DNA from: an uncultured Bacteroidia bacterium
Lineage (GTDB): Bacteria > Bacteroidota > Bacteroidia > Bacteroidales > UBA932
DNA length: 64,000 nucleotides
Direction of reading: 5' to 3'
NCBI GenBank assembly: GCA_902762655.1
Contig: CACWOZ010000006.1
Span: 118,595-182,594 of the forward strand
In this document: positions 8,127-16,509 of the stretch, piece by piece
Layout of the letters: every line of letters begins with the position of its first letter
How positions within the stretch are numbered: the first letter of the stretch is position 1
Translations under genes and position numbers: made by a program
Notes under the pieces: model-generated
Database searches by the model: none
The model's input: only the letters and a program-made list of their open reading frames with translations
What the model was told of the DNA's origin: nothing

Positions 8127-9907
8127 TTCTCGAGCAGGATTTTCTTGACTTCGGCAATCGAAACCGGCACATACGACCGGTTCTCTATATTGTAACGGTC
8201 CTTAACCTTGAGAGTCGCCCTGAAAGGATCGAGGGCAGCGTCCAGACGGCGGATCTGCTCCGGAGTCGCGGTCTGCCGGAAGATACGCATCTTTTCGTAA
8301 TCCTGGATACCGTCTACCAGACGTTCGAAACGGACGGAACTGCGGTTCCCGGGATACAGCATAAACAGTTCCCCGGACCAGTAGTTGCTCCAGCGGGCGT
8401 CCAGAAGGGGGTTCCCCATCCAGTGGAACACGGCCCAGCAGAGAAATCCGTCCGCGCCCCGCACAGCCATGTTGTAGGCAATATACGCAGACTCCCAGGG
8501 CTCAGAGAACACATATCGGTTGGGACGTATTTCCGGGCAGCAGATATAATACGTGCTCTTCTTCCCCTCTGAGCGGCGGGCATCCGTGCGGCCTTCCGGA
8601 AAATCCTTGTAGGACGCAAGCGAATAGTCATACACCGAGGCATCTATTTCCGGCATATACTCGAAGCCCGCCTGCGAAATCTTGAACTCCGGTTCCGCAT
8701 CGTGGATTATCCGGATGATGTTTTTCATGTCCTCCAGGGGACGCTCGTCAAAGGCGATTGCCGCCTTCCCGAACCATCCGTTACGGCGAAGATGCGCCGC
8801 GAAATCCTTTATGAACAGCGACAGCACCTGTTCACAGTCCTTGTTCTCGGGACGGAGGATGATATTCTTGAAAGACGCCGACGCGACGTCGAAGTAGCGG
8901 TAGGAATAGCTCCATGGTGCCAGAGTATAGCAGCTTATCTGCCCGGTAATTCCGCAGTCCATCGCAAAGCGTATGTACCTGTCGAATACAGTATAGTCGA
9001 ACTCCCAGCTTCCGTCCAGACGCTTCACCCAGGTAATCAGGCTCAGGAAATTGCCGGCCGAACCCGGATTCTCCCCCCACGGAGCATGGAGTATGGGCGC
9101 GGTGATGGCTTTCTGGCCCGCCGAGGCCAATCTTTGCAGATATGGCCGCACCACGGTGTAGAAATCGTCGCTGAACGGCTTCACGCCGTAATCGCGCGCG
9201 ATGGAGAAGACATTCTGCCAGAGGTCGAGGTGATAGTGCCATTCCGCCGGCGGGGGCAGGACGCGTCTGCCGGAACGGACCGTCAGCCGCAGGACCGCGA
9301 GTTCCTTCTCTCCTGCGGAAATGCGGAGCAACCCCTTGTAATCCCCCACGTAATCGTTTGCAGGGATTGGTATGCTGAGCCAGATGCCGCGTGCGGACAT
9401 CGCAGGCATGTCGTCCGCAGCCATGAAGGGATCGATACAGTCAGCGACCATCGTGGAATCGTACTGCCAGGGGGCCTCGTTCATATAGCCGTGATAGCAC
9501 CCGTCTGTAATCACCGGAAGTTTTTCCGTCTTGGTATAACGGACGAAACCGGCTTCACAGTCGGAGGCCCGCAGAACGCAGCCCTTCCCCGCAAGGTCGC
9601 TGAGCTCAAAGCGCACGTCCGGGGCGGCCTCTTTCGTCCAGACGACGGCCTGGGCGAAGACCTTCTCTCCCCTCCAGCCCTCCAGAAGCAGGTCCCGGCT
9701 CTTCTTCAGGGCAGGAACCCCGTGCCGTGCGTAGCGTGAATCCACGCTCCCCCACGACGCATTGAAACCCCGCACCGAAGCCCATTCGACCACATCGGGC
9801 CGCTCCCAGAAAACGAGTTCGTCGTAATTGCGGTATTTATCTTGACTCCGGGCGAGGAACATCCCAGCCACCGAGAGCAGCACGAGCGTCGTCAACAATC
9901 TTTTCAT
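8123..9907 (-). CDS. GH123-family glycoside hydrolase (putative beta-N-acetylgalactosaminidase)
   Basis: From the ATG at 9907 the protein has 594 residues and starts MKRLLTTLVLLSVAGMFLARSQ, a signal peptide. Upstream in-frame ATGs would give a non-secretory extension inside the preceding gene. Residues 35-230 form a beta-sandwich N-domain. The remaining TIM-barrel region resembles DUF4091/GH123, with the pair Asp387-Glu388 in AIAFDERPLEDM, the position where GH123 enzymes carry the catalytic Asp-Glu dyad used in substrate-assisted hydrolysis. Known GH123 members release terminal beta-GalNAc, which is the likely activity. The start lies inside the 3' end of the phosphatase gene (71-bp overlap), and it is followed by its damaged paralogue. 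Confidence 0.8.
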   Translation of the reverse strand: MKRLLTTLVLLSVAGMFLARSQDKYRNYDELVFWERPDVVEWASVRGFNASWGSVDSRYARHGVPALKKSRDLLLEGWRGEKVFAQAVVWTKEAAPDVRFELSDLAGKGCVLRASDCEAGFVRYTKTEKLPVITDGCYHGYMNEAPWQYDSTMVADCIDPFMAADDMPAMSARGIWLSIPIPANDYVGDYKGLLRISAGEKELAVLRLTVRSGRRVLPPPAEWHYHLDLWQNVFSIARDYGVKPFSDDFYTVVRPYLQRLASAGQKAITAPILHAPWGENPGSAGNFLSLITWVKRLDGSWEFDYTVFDRYIRFAMDCGITGQISCYTLAPWSYSYRYFDVASASFKNIILRPENKDCEQVLSLFIKDFAAHLRRNGWFGKAAIAFDERPLEDMKNIIRIIHDAEPEFKISQAGFEYMPEIDASVYDYSLASYKDFPEGRTDARRSEGKKSTYYICCPEIRPNRYVFSEPWESAYIAYNMAVRGADGFLCWAVFHWMGNPLLDARWSNYWSGELFMLYPGNRSSVRFERLVDGIQDYEKMRIFRQTATPEQIRRLDAALDPFRATLKVKDRYNIENRSYVPVSIAEVKKILLEK

Positions 9908-11162
9908 AGTAATCCTTGAAATCTTGCCATGAATAATAAGGGCCTTCAACCGAAGGGAAGGGCAGCGATGCCGGAGATTCATTCAGCAGAGGCATTACAA
10001 GTATCTGCGGATTGCGCCTGCTCCGGCAGAACACAAGCTGGAGAGAACAACCCATGGGGATGTCGAAAAGCCTCCAGCGGTCGGCGACGGCATCCGGATT
10101 GGCCGTAGCATAGCCCATGCCGTTCACATCCATCAGGCTCAGAAGGGGCATCAGTGCGGAATCGTGCGAGAAGCGCAGGCGCAACTGCGGGCCTCCTGCC
10201 ATGTCGGAATCGGCGGAGCGGATCATTTCGTCCAGAAGAACGTATGTCACCAGAGGGCGGAGACGGTTGTTCTGCGGGCACATGCCGTCGGTGACATAAC
10301 TGCGGTAGTTGTCCGCAAAGAACAGATTCCTGAGCTGGCGCTGGGTGAACAGCGAGTCGAAACCCGTGTATTCCTCGTCCAGGCAAGGCAGCGACTGCAC
10401 GAAACGGTAGACGCAGAGCTCGAACGAGAACTTGTCGAAATGCTTTTCAAACTCCGACGGAGATGTAAACAGCCGGCCCGCAAAGCCCTTCCAGTCCATC
10501 CTGGACACGAAACGCTCGTTGGATGCCTTGACCGCAGCGGCCACGTCCCTGCGGGGATATGCGCCGGGGTTTTTCCTCTCAGTGGGGTCGATGTATCTCT
10601 GATGTTCAATAGAGGATTCGGACTTTACGCTGATGCTCCTGTCCAGACCCTCCATTTCCGAAAGGAAGGCTTCCATGCTCCGCACCACCCTTGGCACTGT
10701 TGTGCTTACGGCGAAGAGGGAGGTCTTCCCCCTGAAAACGGCGGGGAAGCGCTTGAACATGCGCCTGGCTATGCCTCTCTGCTGAGCCGCGCCCTTTTCC
10801 GTGAGTTCGCCTTCGTGATTGCCGGCCACCGAATAGAATGCCTTGTAGCGGGAATAGAACTCCTCTCCCCGCGTGCTGAGCAGTCCGAGCGCCCTGGCGG
10901 TATCGAGTCCGGCCATCACCACGTCGTAGTGAGTAAGGGCATAGCGTGCTCCGTGCCGGCCGAGATGGCTTATGTAGAAGGGCCTGTATCCCTTCGGAGG
11001 CTTTGGCAGAGCGGTTTCAGGAGCCTCGTACACATAATATGATCCGAATACCCTGCCGGGCTTTTCCGCAAGGTCCGATTCGGTACGTTGCGCAAGTGCC
11101 GCGGCGCCCGGAAAGAGCGCCACGGCAACCAGCATAACCCGTAGCAATCCCCTACCAGCCAT
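9837..11162 (-). CDS. Secreted histidine acid phosphatase (clade 2; phytase/MINPP-like)
   Basis: From the ATG at 11162 the protein has 441 residues with a signal peptide (MAGRGLLRVMLVAVALFPGAAALAQ). The phosphohistidine motif is Arg69-His70-Gly71-Ala-Arg (HLGRHGARY), and a second histidine motif FSHDSALMPLL supplies an HD-type proton donor. This suggests hydrolysis of phosphomonoesters such as inositol phosphates or other phosphorylated sugars in the periplasm. The closest named relatives I recall are bacterial MINPP and phytases. The start overlaps the susD stop by 11 bp, indicating translational coupling. The 3' end overlaps the next gene by 71 bp, unusually long. A start 28 codons earlier is less likely because it precedes the signal peptide. 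Confidence 0.82.
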   Translation of the reverse strand: MAGRGLLRVMLVAVALFPGAAALAQRTESDLAEKPGRVFGSYYVYEAPETALPKPPKGYRPFYISHLGRHGARYALTHYDVVMAGLDTARALGLLSTRGEEFYSRYKAFYSVAGNHEGELTEKGAAQQRGIARRMFKRFPAVFRGKTSLFAVSTTVPRVVRSMEAFLSEMEGLDRSISVKSESSIEHQRYIDPTERKNPGAYPRRDVAAAVKASNERFVSRMDWKGFAGRLFTSPSEFEKHFDKFSFELCVYRFVQSLPCLDEEYTGFDSLFTQRQLRNLFFADNYRSYVTDGMCPQNNRLRPLVTYVLLDEMIRSADSDMAGGPQLRLRFSHDSALMPLLSLMDVNGMGYATANPDAVADRWRLFDIPMGCSLQLVFCRSRRNPQILVMPLLNESPASLPFPSVEGPYYSWQDFKDYYEKIVDDARAALGGWDVPRPESR

Positions 11163-12981
11163 AATTCTGGCCAAGTGCAGGGTTGAGTGTAAGCGCCTTG
11201 GTGGAGATGGGATAGGTATACATCTTTTCACTCCACTCAAGTGCATAATTGTAAATCAGATACCCGTAATTCCCTTCGGAAAGGCTCCATGTAAGGTCCG
11301 CTCCCGTCTTGGCGATGGGATAATTACGGGCAGTGTTGGATGCCTGGCCGATAGTGTAATCAAAGTAATTGAAGGATATTCCGTTGTTGGCTTCTGCCTG
11401 CGTCACCCAGATTCCGCGCCATCCGCGTCCCTGATAACGACGGGCAATTATAGGCCCCTCCGCCCAGCGGCGAAGATCGTCGTGCCTGTTGTTCCATTCC
11501 ATACAAAGTTCCGTCACGCGTTCACGGCGGATCTCCAACATGGTATTGGACACATCCTTTCCTATGCCGTCGCCGTTATAGTATGCAGTAAGGATAGGAT
11601 CAACTTTGTAGGCGGCACTTCCGGGATAGATGCTTGCCACGCCACTGCGGCGGCGAATGGCACCAACGGTATTTTCCCATACGGACTCATCCATCTGTCC
11701 GGTCTCCTCCATCGCTTCGGCATAAATCAACAGAATCTCGGCATAGCGGATGATGGGCATGGAGTTGTTGCAGCGTGTAGCAGTATATGCATACTGCTTC
11801 TCAATATTCCACTTGCAGAATTCATATCCGGTCAACACATAAGTCCAGTTGGGAGCTTTTGCTTCTACGGTGCCGTTATTCAGCACCCATGTATGACCCG
11901 GCCCCATAACAGTCTGAATCAGGCGGTAATCGCGGTCTGTGAATTCATCCGCCACCGATACCTTGTCGGTAGCGATCGGTGTGCCGTCAAGCTTCAGATA
12001 CATATTCACAAGTTCCTTGGTAGGCGAATACTTCTGAGCAGCGGTCGGGGAATTGTATTCCATGGTTATCTGGTGCATCACATTCAGGGCTTCGTTCGCC
12101 TGACGGGACCATATCACTTCATCCGAAGGGATGTCCTCGCTCAAGAAAAGATCGCTGTATGCGCTCATCACATTTCCCGTATGCAGAGAGAAACTCCCCT
12201 CGCTCATGATTTTCTCGCAAGCTGCTATTGCCTGCGCATAAAGATCGTCAGCAGTTTCGTACTTGTTGTTCCACTCCTTGTTCGTTGAAGGGTTGGTGCG
12301 GTGATACTTGCGGTAAGATCCCTCGTAAAGGCACATCTTGGCTTTCAGCGCCCATGCAATCCAGCCGTTAATGACGGTACGGCTCTGCACGTTGTATGCC
12401 TGACCGGTCAAACAGTGATTGCAGGCATAGTCAATATCCTCCAGCACTTTGTGGAATACATATTCCCGGTCATCACGGGGAGCATAGAGCATGTCTTCAT
12501 CCTTATTCACGACATGGTCGATCCATGGAATATCGCTATACTCTTTTATAAGCGCCCAGTGCCTGTAGGCTCTCCAGAACCGGGCAACCCCCATATAGTG
12601 TGCATAAATCTCCGGGCTCACCTTGTCTTCGCCGTAAGGCATGTTCTGTATCATGTAGTTTACGCGGCGCAGGAAACTGAAGTCACTCGCAGTCCAGCCG
12701 CCGGCACGGTCGGCACTGTATATGCCGGGCAGGTACATGGTGGTACTCGTCTTGGTAGCGCAGATGTCAGTATAGGCATCATTTCCGATAGCGATGGTAC
12801 TGAATGCCGGGAGAGCGCCCTGTATCAGGCCGTTGGCATAGAGTTTCATGCGACTTTCGTTGCTGAAATAATCGTTGGCGGAGAACTTGTTATTCGGCGT
12901 CTTGGTGAGGAATCCCTCGCAGGAAACCGCAAGCGCCATAGTTACAAGCAGAACGAATATTTTGATATTACCTGGTTTCAT
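11152..12981 (-). CDS. SusD-like nutrient-binding lipoprotein (locus 1)
   Basis: This 609-residue protein has a lipoprotein signal (FVLLVTMALAVSCEGFLTKTP). The SusD/RagB pattern is clear: an early TPNNKFSANDYFSNE segment, helical TPR-like stretches (RFWRAYRHWALIKEYSDIPWID), and a C-terminal domain with PIIRYAEILLIYAEA and RRERVTELCMEWNNRHDDLRRWAEG. It caps the SusC channel and captures the glycan at the outer membrane. It follows susC by 15 bp, as in nearly all such pairs. Confidence 0.96.
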   Translation of the reverse strand: MKPGNIKIFVLLVTMALAVSCEGFLTKTPNNKFSANDYFSNESRMKLYANGLIQGALPAFSTIAIGNDAYTDICATKTSTTMYLPGIYSADRAGGWTASDFSFLRRVNYMIQNMPYGEDKVSPEIYAHYMGVARFWRAYRHWALIKEYSDIPWIDHVVNKDEDMLYAPRDDREYVFHKVLEDIDYACNHCLTGQAYNVQSRTVINGWIAWALKAKMCLYEGSYRKYHRTNPSTNKEWNNKYETADDLYAQAIAACEKIMSEGSFSLHTGNVMSAYSDLFLSEDIPSDEVIWSRQANEALNVMHQITMEYNSPTAAQKYSPTKELVNMYLKLDGTPIATDKVSVADEFTDRDYRLIQTVMGPGHTWVLNNGTVEAKAPNWTYVLTGYEFCKWNIEKQYAYTATRCNNSMPIIRYAEILLIYAEAMEETGQMDESVWENTVGAIRRRSGVASIYPGSAAYKVDPILTAYYNGDGIGKDVSNTMLEIRRERVTELCMEWNNRHDDLRRWAEGPIIARRYQGRGWRGIWVTQAEANNGISFNYFDYTIGQASNTARNYPIAKTGADLTWSLSEGNYGYLIYNYALEWSEKMYTYPISTKALTLNPALGQNYGW

Positions 12982-12996
12982 AATTCTTTCCTCCCT

Positions 12997-15900
12997 TTAG
13001 AATGTAATGTTTACGCCCACGGTATAAGAACGGAGCATGGGATAGCTGAATCCGTCGCCCGTGCCATAAAGACCGGTGCTTCCGCTGCTTCCTCCTCCGA
13101 AATCAGAGTCTCCACTCTCGATTCCCTCAGGATCGAACATGGTGGTATGCTTGTAGATGGGCGACCACGCAAGCAGGTTCTCGCCCGTAATATAGAAGCG
13201 CAGCTTACTGATATTCAACCTCTTTGTCAGCTTCTCCGGGACAGTATAGGAGATCGTGGCATTCTTAAGTCGAAGGTAGGCGGCATTCTGCAGATAGTGG
13301 TCGTTCTCCCAAGTGAGGGGGCCGACGTTACGGTTTGCAGCAAGTCCCACACGACGGGTCCAGTAAGGATTCTTATCCATATTGGTAACCACCCAGTTAG
13401 GGGTACTGTAATCTACATGCACATAGTTGTCACCGTTCTGGCTCTTAAGCGCCTGACTGTACCAGCGGTTATATTTGCCCCAGAAAAGTCCTGATTCGCA
13501 ACCGGGATACCAATCGCGATGGCCTACGCCCTGGAAGAACAGGCTGACGCCGAATCCGTTCCAGTTAGCGTCGAGATTCAGACCAAACTGATAACGTGGA
13601 GTGATATTTCCCAGACGGTCCAGATCGCCGTGGTCGTCAAGCGTTGCGGAACCCACTCCGATGCGGCCGTCACCGTTAAGGTCTACGAACTTAAGATCTC
13701 CCGCATACTCGCGGAAATTGTCTCCATTCTTATGGTAATCGTCTATCACCCAATTGTTTGCCTCTTCATTGCTGGCAAAGATACCCGCCGTGCGGAAGCC
13801 CCATATCTCACCCATTTCCTTGCCTTTGTAGAAAGTGAAGATGTTGCCCGACATGTTGTTGTACTCACGCACCCAGGTGCGGCTGTCCCACAGACTGCCT
13901 TTCACGCTGTAGCTGAACTCCTTACCGCCAAGATTGAAGGCGTCGCGCCAACTAAGCGACATCTCCCAGCCCTTTGTCTGGAGGGAACCGTAGTTGCCAG
14001 CGGGGGCGGAAGCGCCGTAAACGGCAGGAAGTTCCGGGCCGGTAATTATCATGTCGTCGTTGTTGCGCACATAATAATCCCCGCTGAAGGAGAGGCGACT
14101 GCGAAGGAAATCGGAGTCGATTCCTATATCATAAGTGGTAACCGTCTCCCATGTAAGGTCATCCGGCACTACGGAAGGATTCACGGTATAAGAAGGCAGG
14201 CTTCCGTCTATGAGGGTGGTCGCTTTGCTGACCGAAATGGTTTCCAGAAAACGATATGCCCCGATATTGGCATTTCCCGCGGACCCTACATTAGCGCGTA
14301 TCTTGAAGTTATCAAGCCACTTCCGGCTCCACTTCATAAAGGGTTCCTCGCTCAGGCGCCATCCTAGCGATGCCGAAGGAAAGAAGCCCCACTGTCTGTT
14401 GGATGGGAACTTGGAAGACCCGTCGTAACGGGCTGACACCTCAAAAATATACCGCCGGAGCAACGAATAGTTCACACGGCCGAACACACCCACAATCGAA
14501 TAGTCCGTATCGGCATCGTTATAGGCATAGTACAACTCGTTGTCCATCAGCTCCATGCTTGGCAGGTCCGCGTCCAGGATACCCCTGCGCTGAACTATGT
14601 AATTGTTGTAGTGGCTGTTCTCTGCATTCCATCCGGCGACCACGTTGAGGTCGTGTTTCTCTCCAAGCCTGGGTGTCCATGTAGCCACGATGTTGGCAGT
14701 CCAGTAATCCGTATTGCGGCGGGCCCGGGCCTTATATGAGTTCTGCTGCATCACCTGATCTGTGTAGGAACCCACAGCCGTGGAATACTGGGACGGCACT
14801 TTGACGCGGTCCTGATGGTTGCGTTTCAGGTTGAAGGTGTAATCTCCGCGGAGTTTGAGCACATCCTTTATAAACCATAAATCGGCGCCGAGGGTGCTCC
14901 CTAAAGTTATGTTCTCATTCTCCTGATAATTATGATTATCCTTGAAGCTCCAGTATCCGTTTCCCTCTGCCTGGCGGGTATGGCTGCCGTCCGGGTTGGA
15001 AGGCACGAAGACAGGAGCTCCCCAGGTATTGAACATCACGCTGATGATGGGCTGGCTCTCGCTCGCGAAGGGCTGCTTGTAGTAGCTTCGGAAGAAGGAT
15101 GTGTTATTGTCTATCGTCAGCCATCTGGTGACGTCTATGCCGGTTTTGGCGCGCAGATTATAAGACTTGAAGTTCTCCTCGCCTATCTGGTAGACGCTTC
15201 CCTGGTCGAAGATGCGTCCGGAAATGCTGGTACGCACCCGCTCGCTGGCAGCGTTCACGCTGATGTTGTGCACGGTGGTGAAATGATGCCGGGTATAGAT
15301 CATTCCGAGCCAGTCGGTATTGCCGTAGTAGGTGTAATTGCCGTTGGCGTCGACTGCCACGGGGTTTTTGTAACCGGTCAGGCTGCGGCGGTAGAGCTCT
15401 TCCATGTAGTTCTCGTCCATATCCATGATATTCGCGAGATTGTTGGGGAAGGTGCCCGGGCTCGAAGGAGTGCGGCCGGTTCCGAGCTGGAACTCGACGA
15501 ACTGGCTCATCCATTCGTAGGCGTCCTTCTCCACTCCGTCTTCCCATTTGACGGTGCGCTCGTTGAGCGAGACGGAGCCGGAATAGTTCACCGTGATCTT
15601 GTCCTTCACAGGGTTCTTGGTAGTGATGAGGATTACGCCGAATGCCCCCCGTGCGCCATATACCGCAGTCGAGGATGCATCCTTGAGCACGGCGACGGTG
15701 GCGATGTCGTCGGCGTTCACCTGCGAGATGTCGCCTTCGACACCGTCGATCAGCACGAGCGCGGTCGAACCGGTGCCGATCGAATAGTTTGTGCCTTCCG
15801 CGCTTGCAGCGGAAGAACGTGTATGGTAGGTGGTGGAATTACCCCTGATGTAGATGCTTCCCGAGTGGTTGGGCTTGCTGTCGGACTGATAGATGTTGAG

Positions 15901-16362
15901 TCCGGCGACCTGCCCCTGCAGGGAGCGCGCCACGGAGGAGTTCACGCGGTTTTCCAGAGCCTCTCCGTCGAGGTTCTCTACCGCACCCACGAGTTGTGTC
16001 TTTTTAAGTGTGCCGTAGCCTACCACCACGCTCTGTTCGAGGGTGATGGCTTCTTCTTCGAGCCAGAAGTCGGCCTTGGAAGATGTGCCCACGGTCAGTT
16101 CTTGCGGGACGAAGCCGAAGAACTGGCATATTACGATGTCCCCGGTCTTTACGGGGATTGAGTATTTGCCGTCCAGGTCGGTGGTGACACCTGTGCCGGT
16201 GCCTTTGACCATCACTGCGGCGCCGGGAGCCGGAAGCCCCGATGCCTTCTCGTAGACCGTGCCGCTGAGCGTGAAGCTTTCCTGCGCGGACGCGGGAAGC
16301 GCGGCGACCATCCCGAGGCAGAAGATGAGTCCTGCCAGTACGGCCTTAAGTGAATGTTTCAT
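12997..16362 (-). CDS. SusC-like TonB-dependent outer-membrane transporter (locus 1)
   Basis: From the ATG at 16362 the protein has 1121 residues with a signal peptide (MKHSLKAVLAGLIFCLGMVAALPASAQ). A start 21 codons earlier precedes the signal and is not supported. Residues 30-115 are a carboxypeptidase-regulatory-like domain. The plug follows, with the SusC hallmark LVLIDGVEGDISQVNADDIATV and DASSTAVYGARGAFGVILITTK. The barrel ends in SYTVGVNITF with a terminal aromatic residue. No promoter box is apparent in the 147-bp gap upstream, only a terminator-like hairpin, so it may depend on read-through from the LacI-linked operon. Confidence 0.96.
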   Translation of the reverse strand: MKHSLKAVLAGLIFCLGMVAALPASAQESFTLSGTVYEKASGLPAPGAAVMVKGTGTGVTTDLDGKYSIPVKTGDIVICQFFGFVPQELTVGTSSKADFWLEEEAITLEQSVVVGYGTLKKTQLVGAVENLDGEALENRVNSSVARSLQGQVAGLNIYQSDSKPNHSGSIYIRGNSTTYHTRSSAASAEGTNYSIGTGSTALVLIDGVEGDISQVNADDIATVAVLKDASSTAVYGARGAFGVILITTKNPVKDKITVNYSGSVSLNERTVKWEDGVEKDAYEWMSQFVEFQLGTGRTPSSPGTFPNNLANIMDMDENYMEELYRRSLTGYKNPVAVDANGNYTYYGNTDWLGMIYTRHHFTTVHNISVNAASERVRTSISGRIFDQGSVYQIGEENFKSYNLRAKTGIDVTRWLTIDNNTSFFRSYYKQPFASESQPIISVMFNTWGAPVFVPSNPDGSHTRQAEGNGYWSFKDNHNYQENENITLGSTLGADLWFIKDVLKLRGDYTFNLKRNHQDRVKVPSQYSTAVGSYTDQVMQQNSYKARARRNTDYWTANIVATWTPRLGEKHDLNVVAGWNAENSHYNNYIVQRRGILDADLPSMELMDNELYYAYNDADTDYSIVGVFGRVNYSLLRRYIFEVSARYDGSSKFPSNRQWGFFPSASLGWRLSEEPFMKWSRKWLDNFKIRANVGSAGNANIGAYRFLETISVSKATTLIDGSLPSYTVNPSVVPDDLTWETVTTYDIGIDSDFLRSRLSFSGDYYVRNNDDMIITGPELPAVYGASAPAGNYGSLQTKGWEMSLSWRDAFNLGGKEFSYSVKGSLWDSRTWVREYNNMSGNIFTFYKGKEMGEIWGFRTAGIFASNEEANNWVIDDYHKNGDNFREYAGDLKFVDLNGDGRIGVGSATLDDHGDLDRLGNITPRYQFGLNLDANWNGFGVSLFFQGVGHRDWYPGCESGLFWGKYNRWYSQALKSQNGDNYVHVDYSTPNWVVTNMDKNPYWTRRVGLAANRNVGPLTWENDHYLQNAAYLRLKNATISYTVPEKLTKRLNISKLRFYITGENLLAWSPIYKHTTMFDPEGIESGDSDFGGGSSGSTGLYGTGDGFSYPMLRSYTVGVNITF

Positions 16363-16466
16363 AAAAACTCTAAAATAATTGTCAGTGTTTGGCTTGTTGT
16401 CAGCGTACCATGGACAGCGGATCAATCACTTAGAGTGAGTACAGGAGTTCGTTTCCCGGTGTTATT

Positions 16467-16496
16467 AAAAAACGGCCGGAGCCGGAGCCCCGGCCG
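16467..16496 (-). terminator. GC-rich hairpin with U-tract between lipoprotein gene and susC
   Basis: Perfect 7-bp arms (plus strand CGGCCGG at 16473-16479 and CCGGCCG at 16490-16496) are followed, on the minus strand, by TTTTTT. It lies 14 bp after the stop of the gene ending at 16510. Because the next gene is on the same strand with no clear promoter, it could be a partial terminator that lowers susC expression or a true operon end. Confidence 0.65.
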
Positions 16497-16509
16497 AAAG
16501 AATTATTGA

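Noticed and set aside
8702-9739. Long plus-strand frame of 345 codons opposite the GH123 gene
   Set aside because: It is an antisense shadow of a clear secreted hydrolase, with no signal, motif or ribosome-binding context.
10164-11042. Plus-strand frame of 292 codons opposite the phosphatase gene
   Set aside because: Shadow frame of a gene with intact catalytic motifs on the other strand.
14932-16161. Plus-strand frame of 409 codons opposite susC
   Set aside because: Mirror of a high-confidence SusC gene; Val/Gly/His-rich composition typical of antisense frames.
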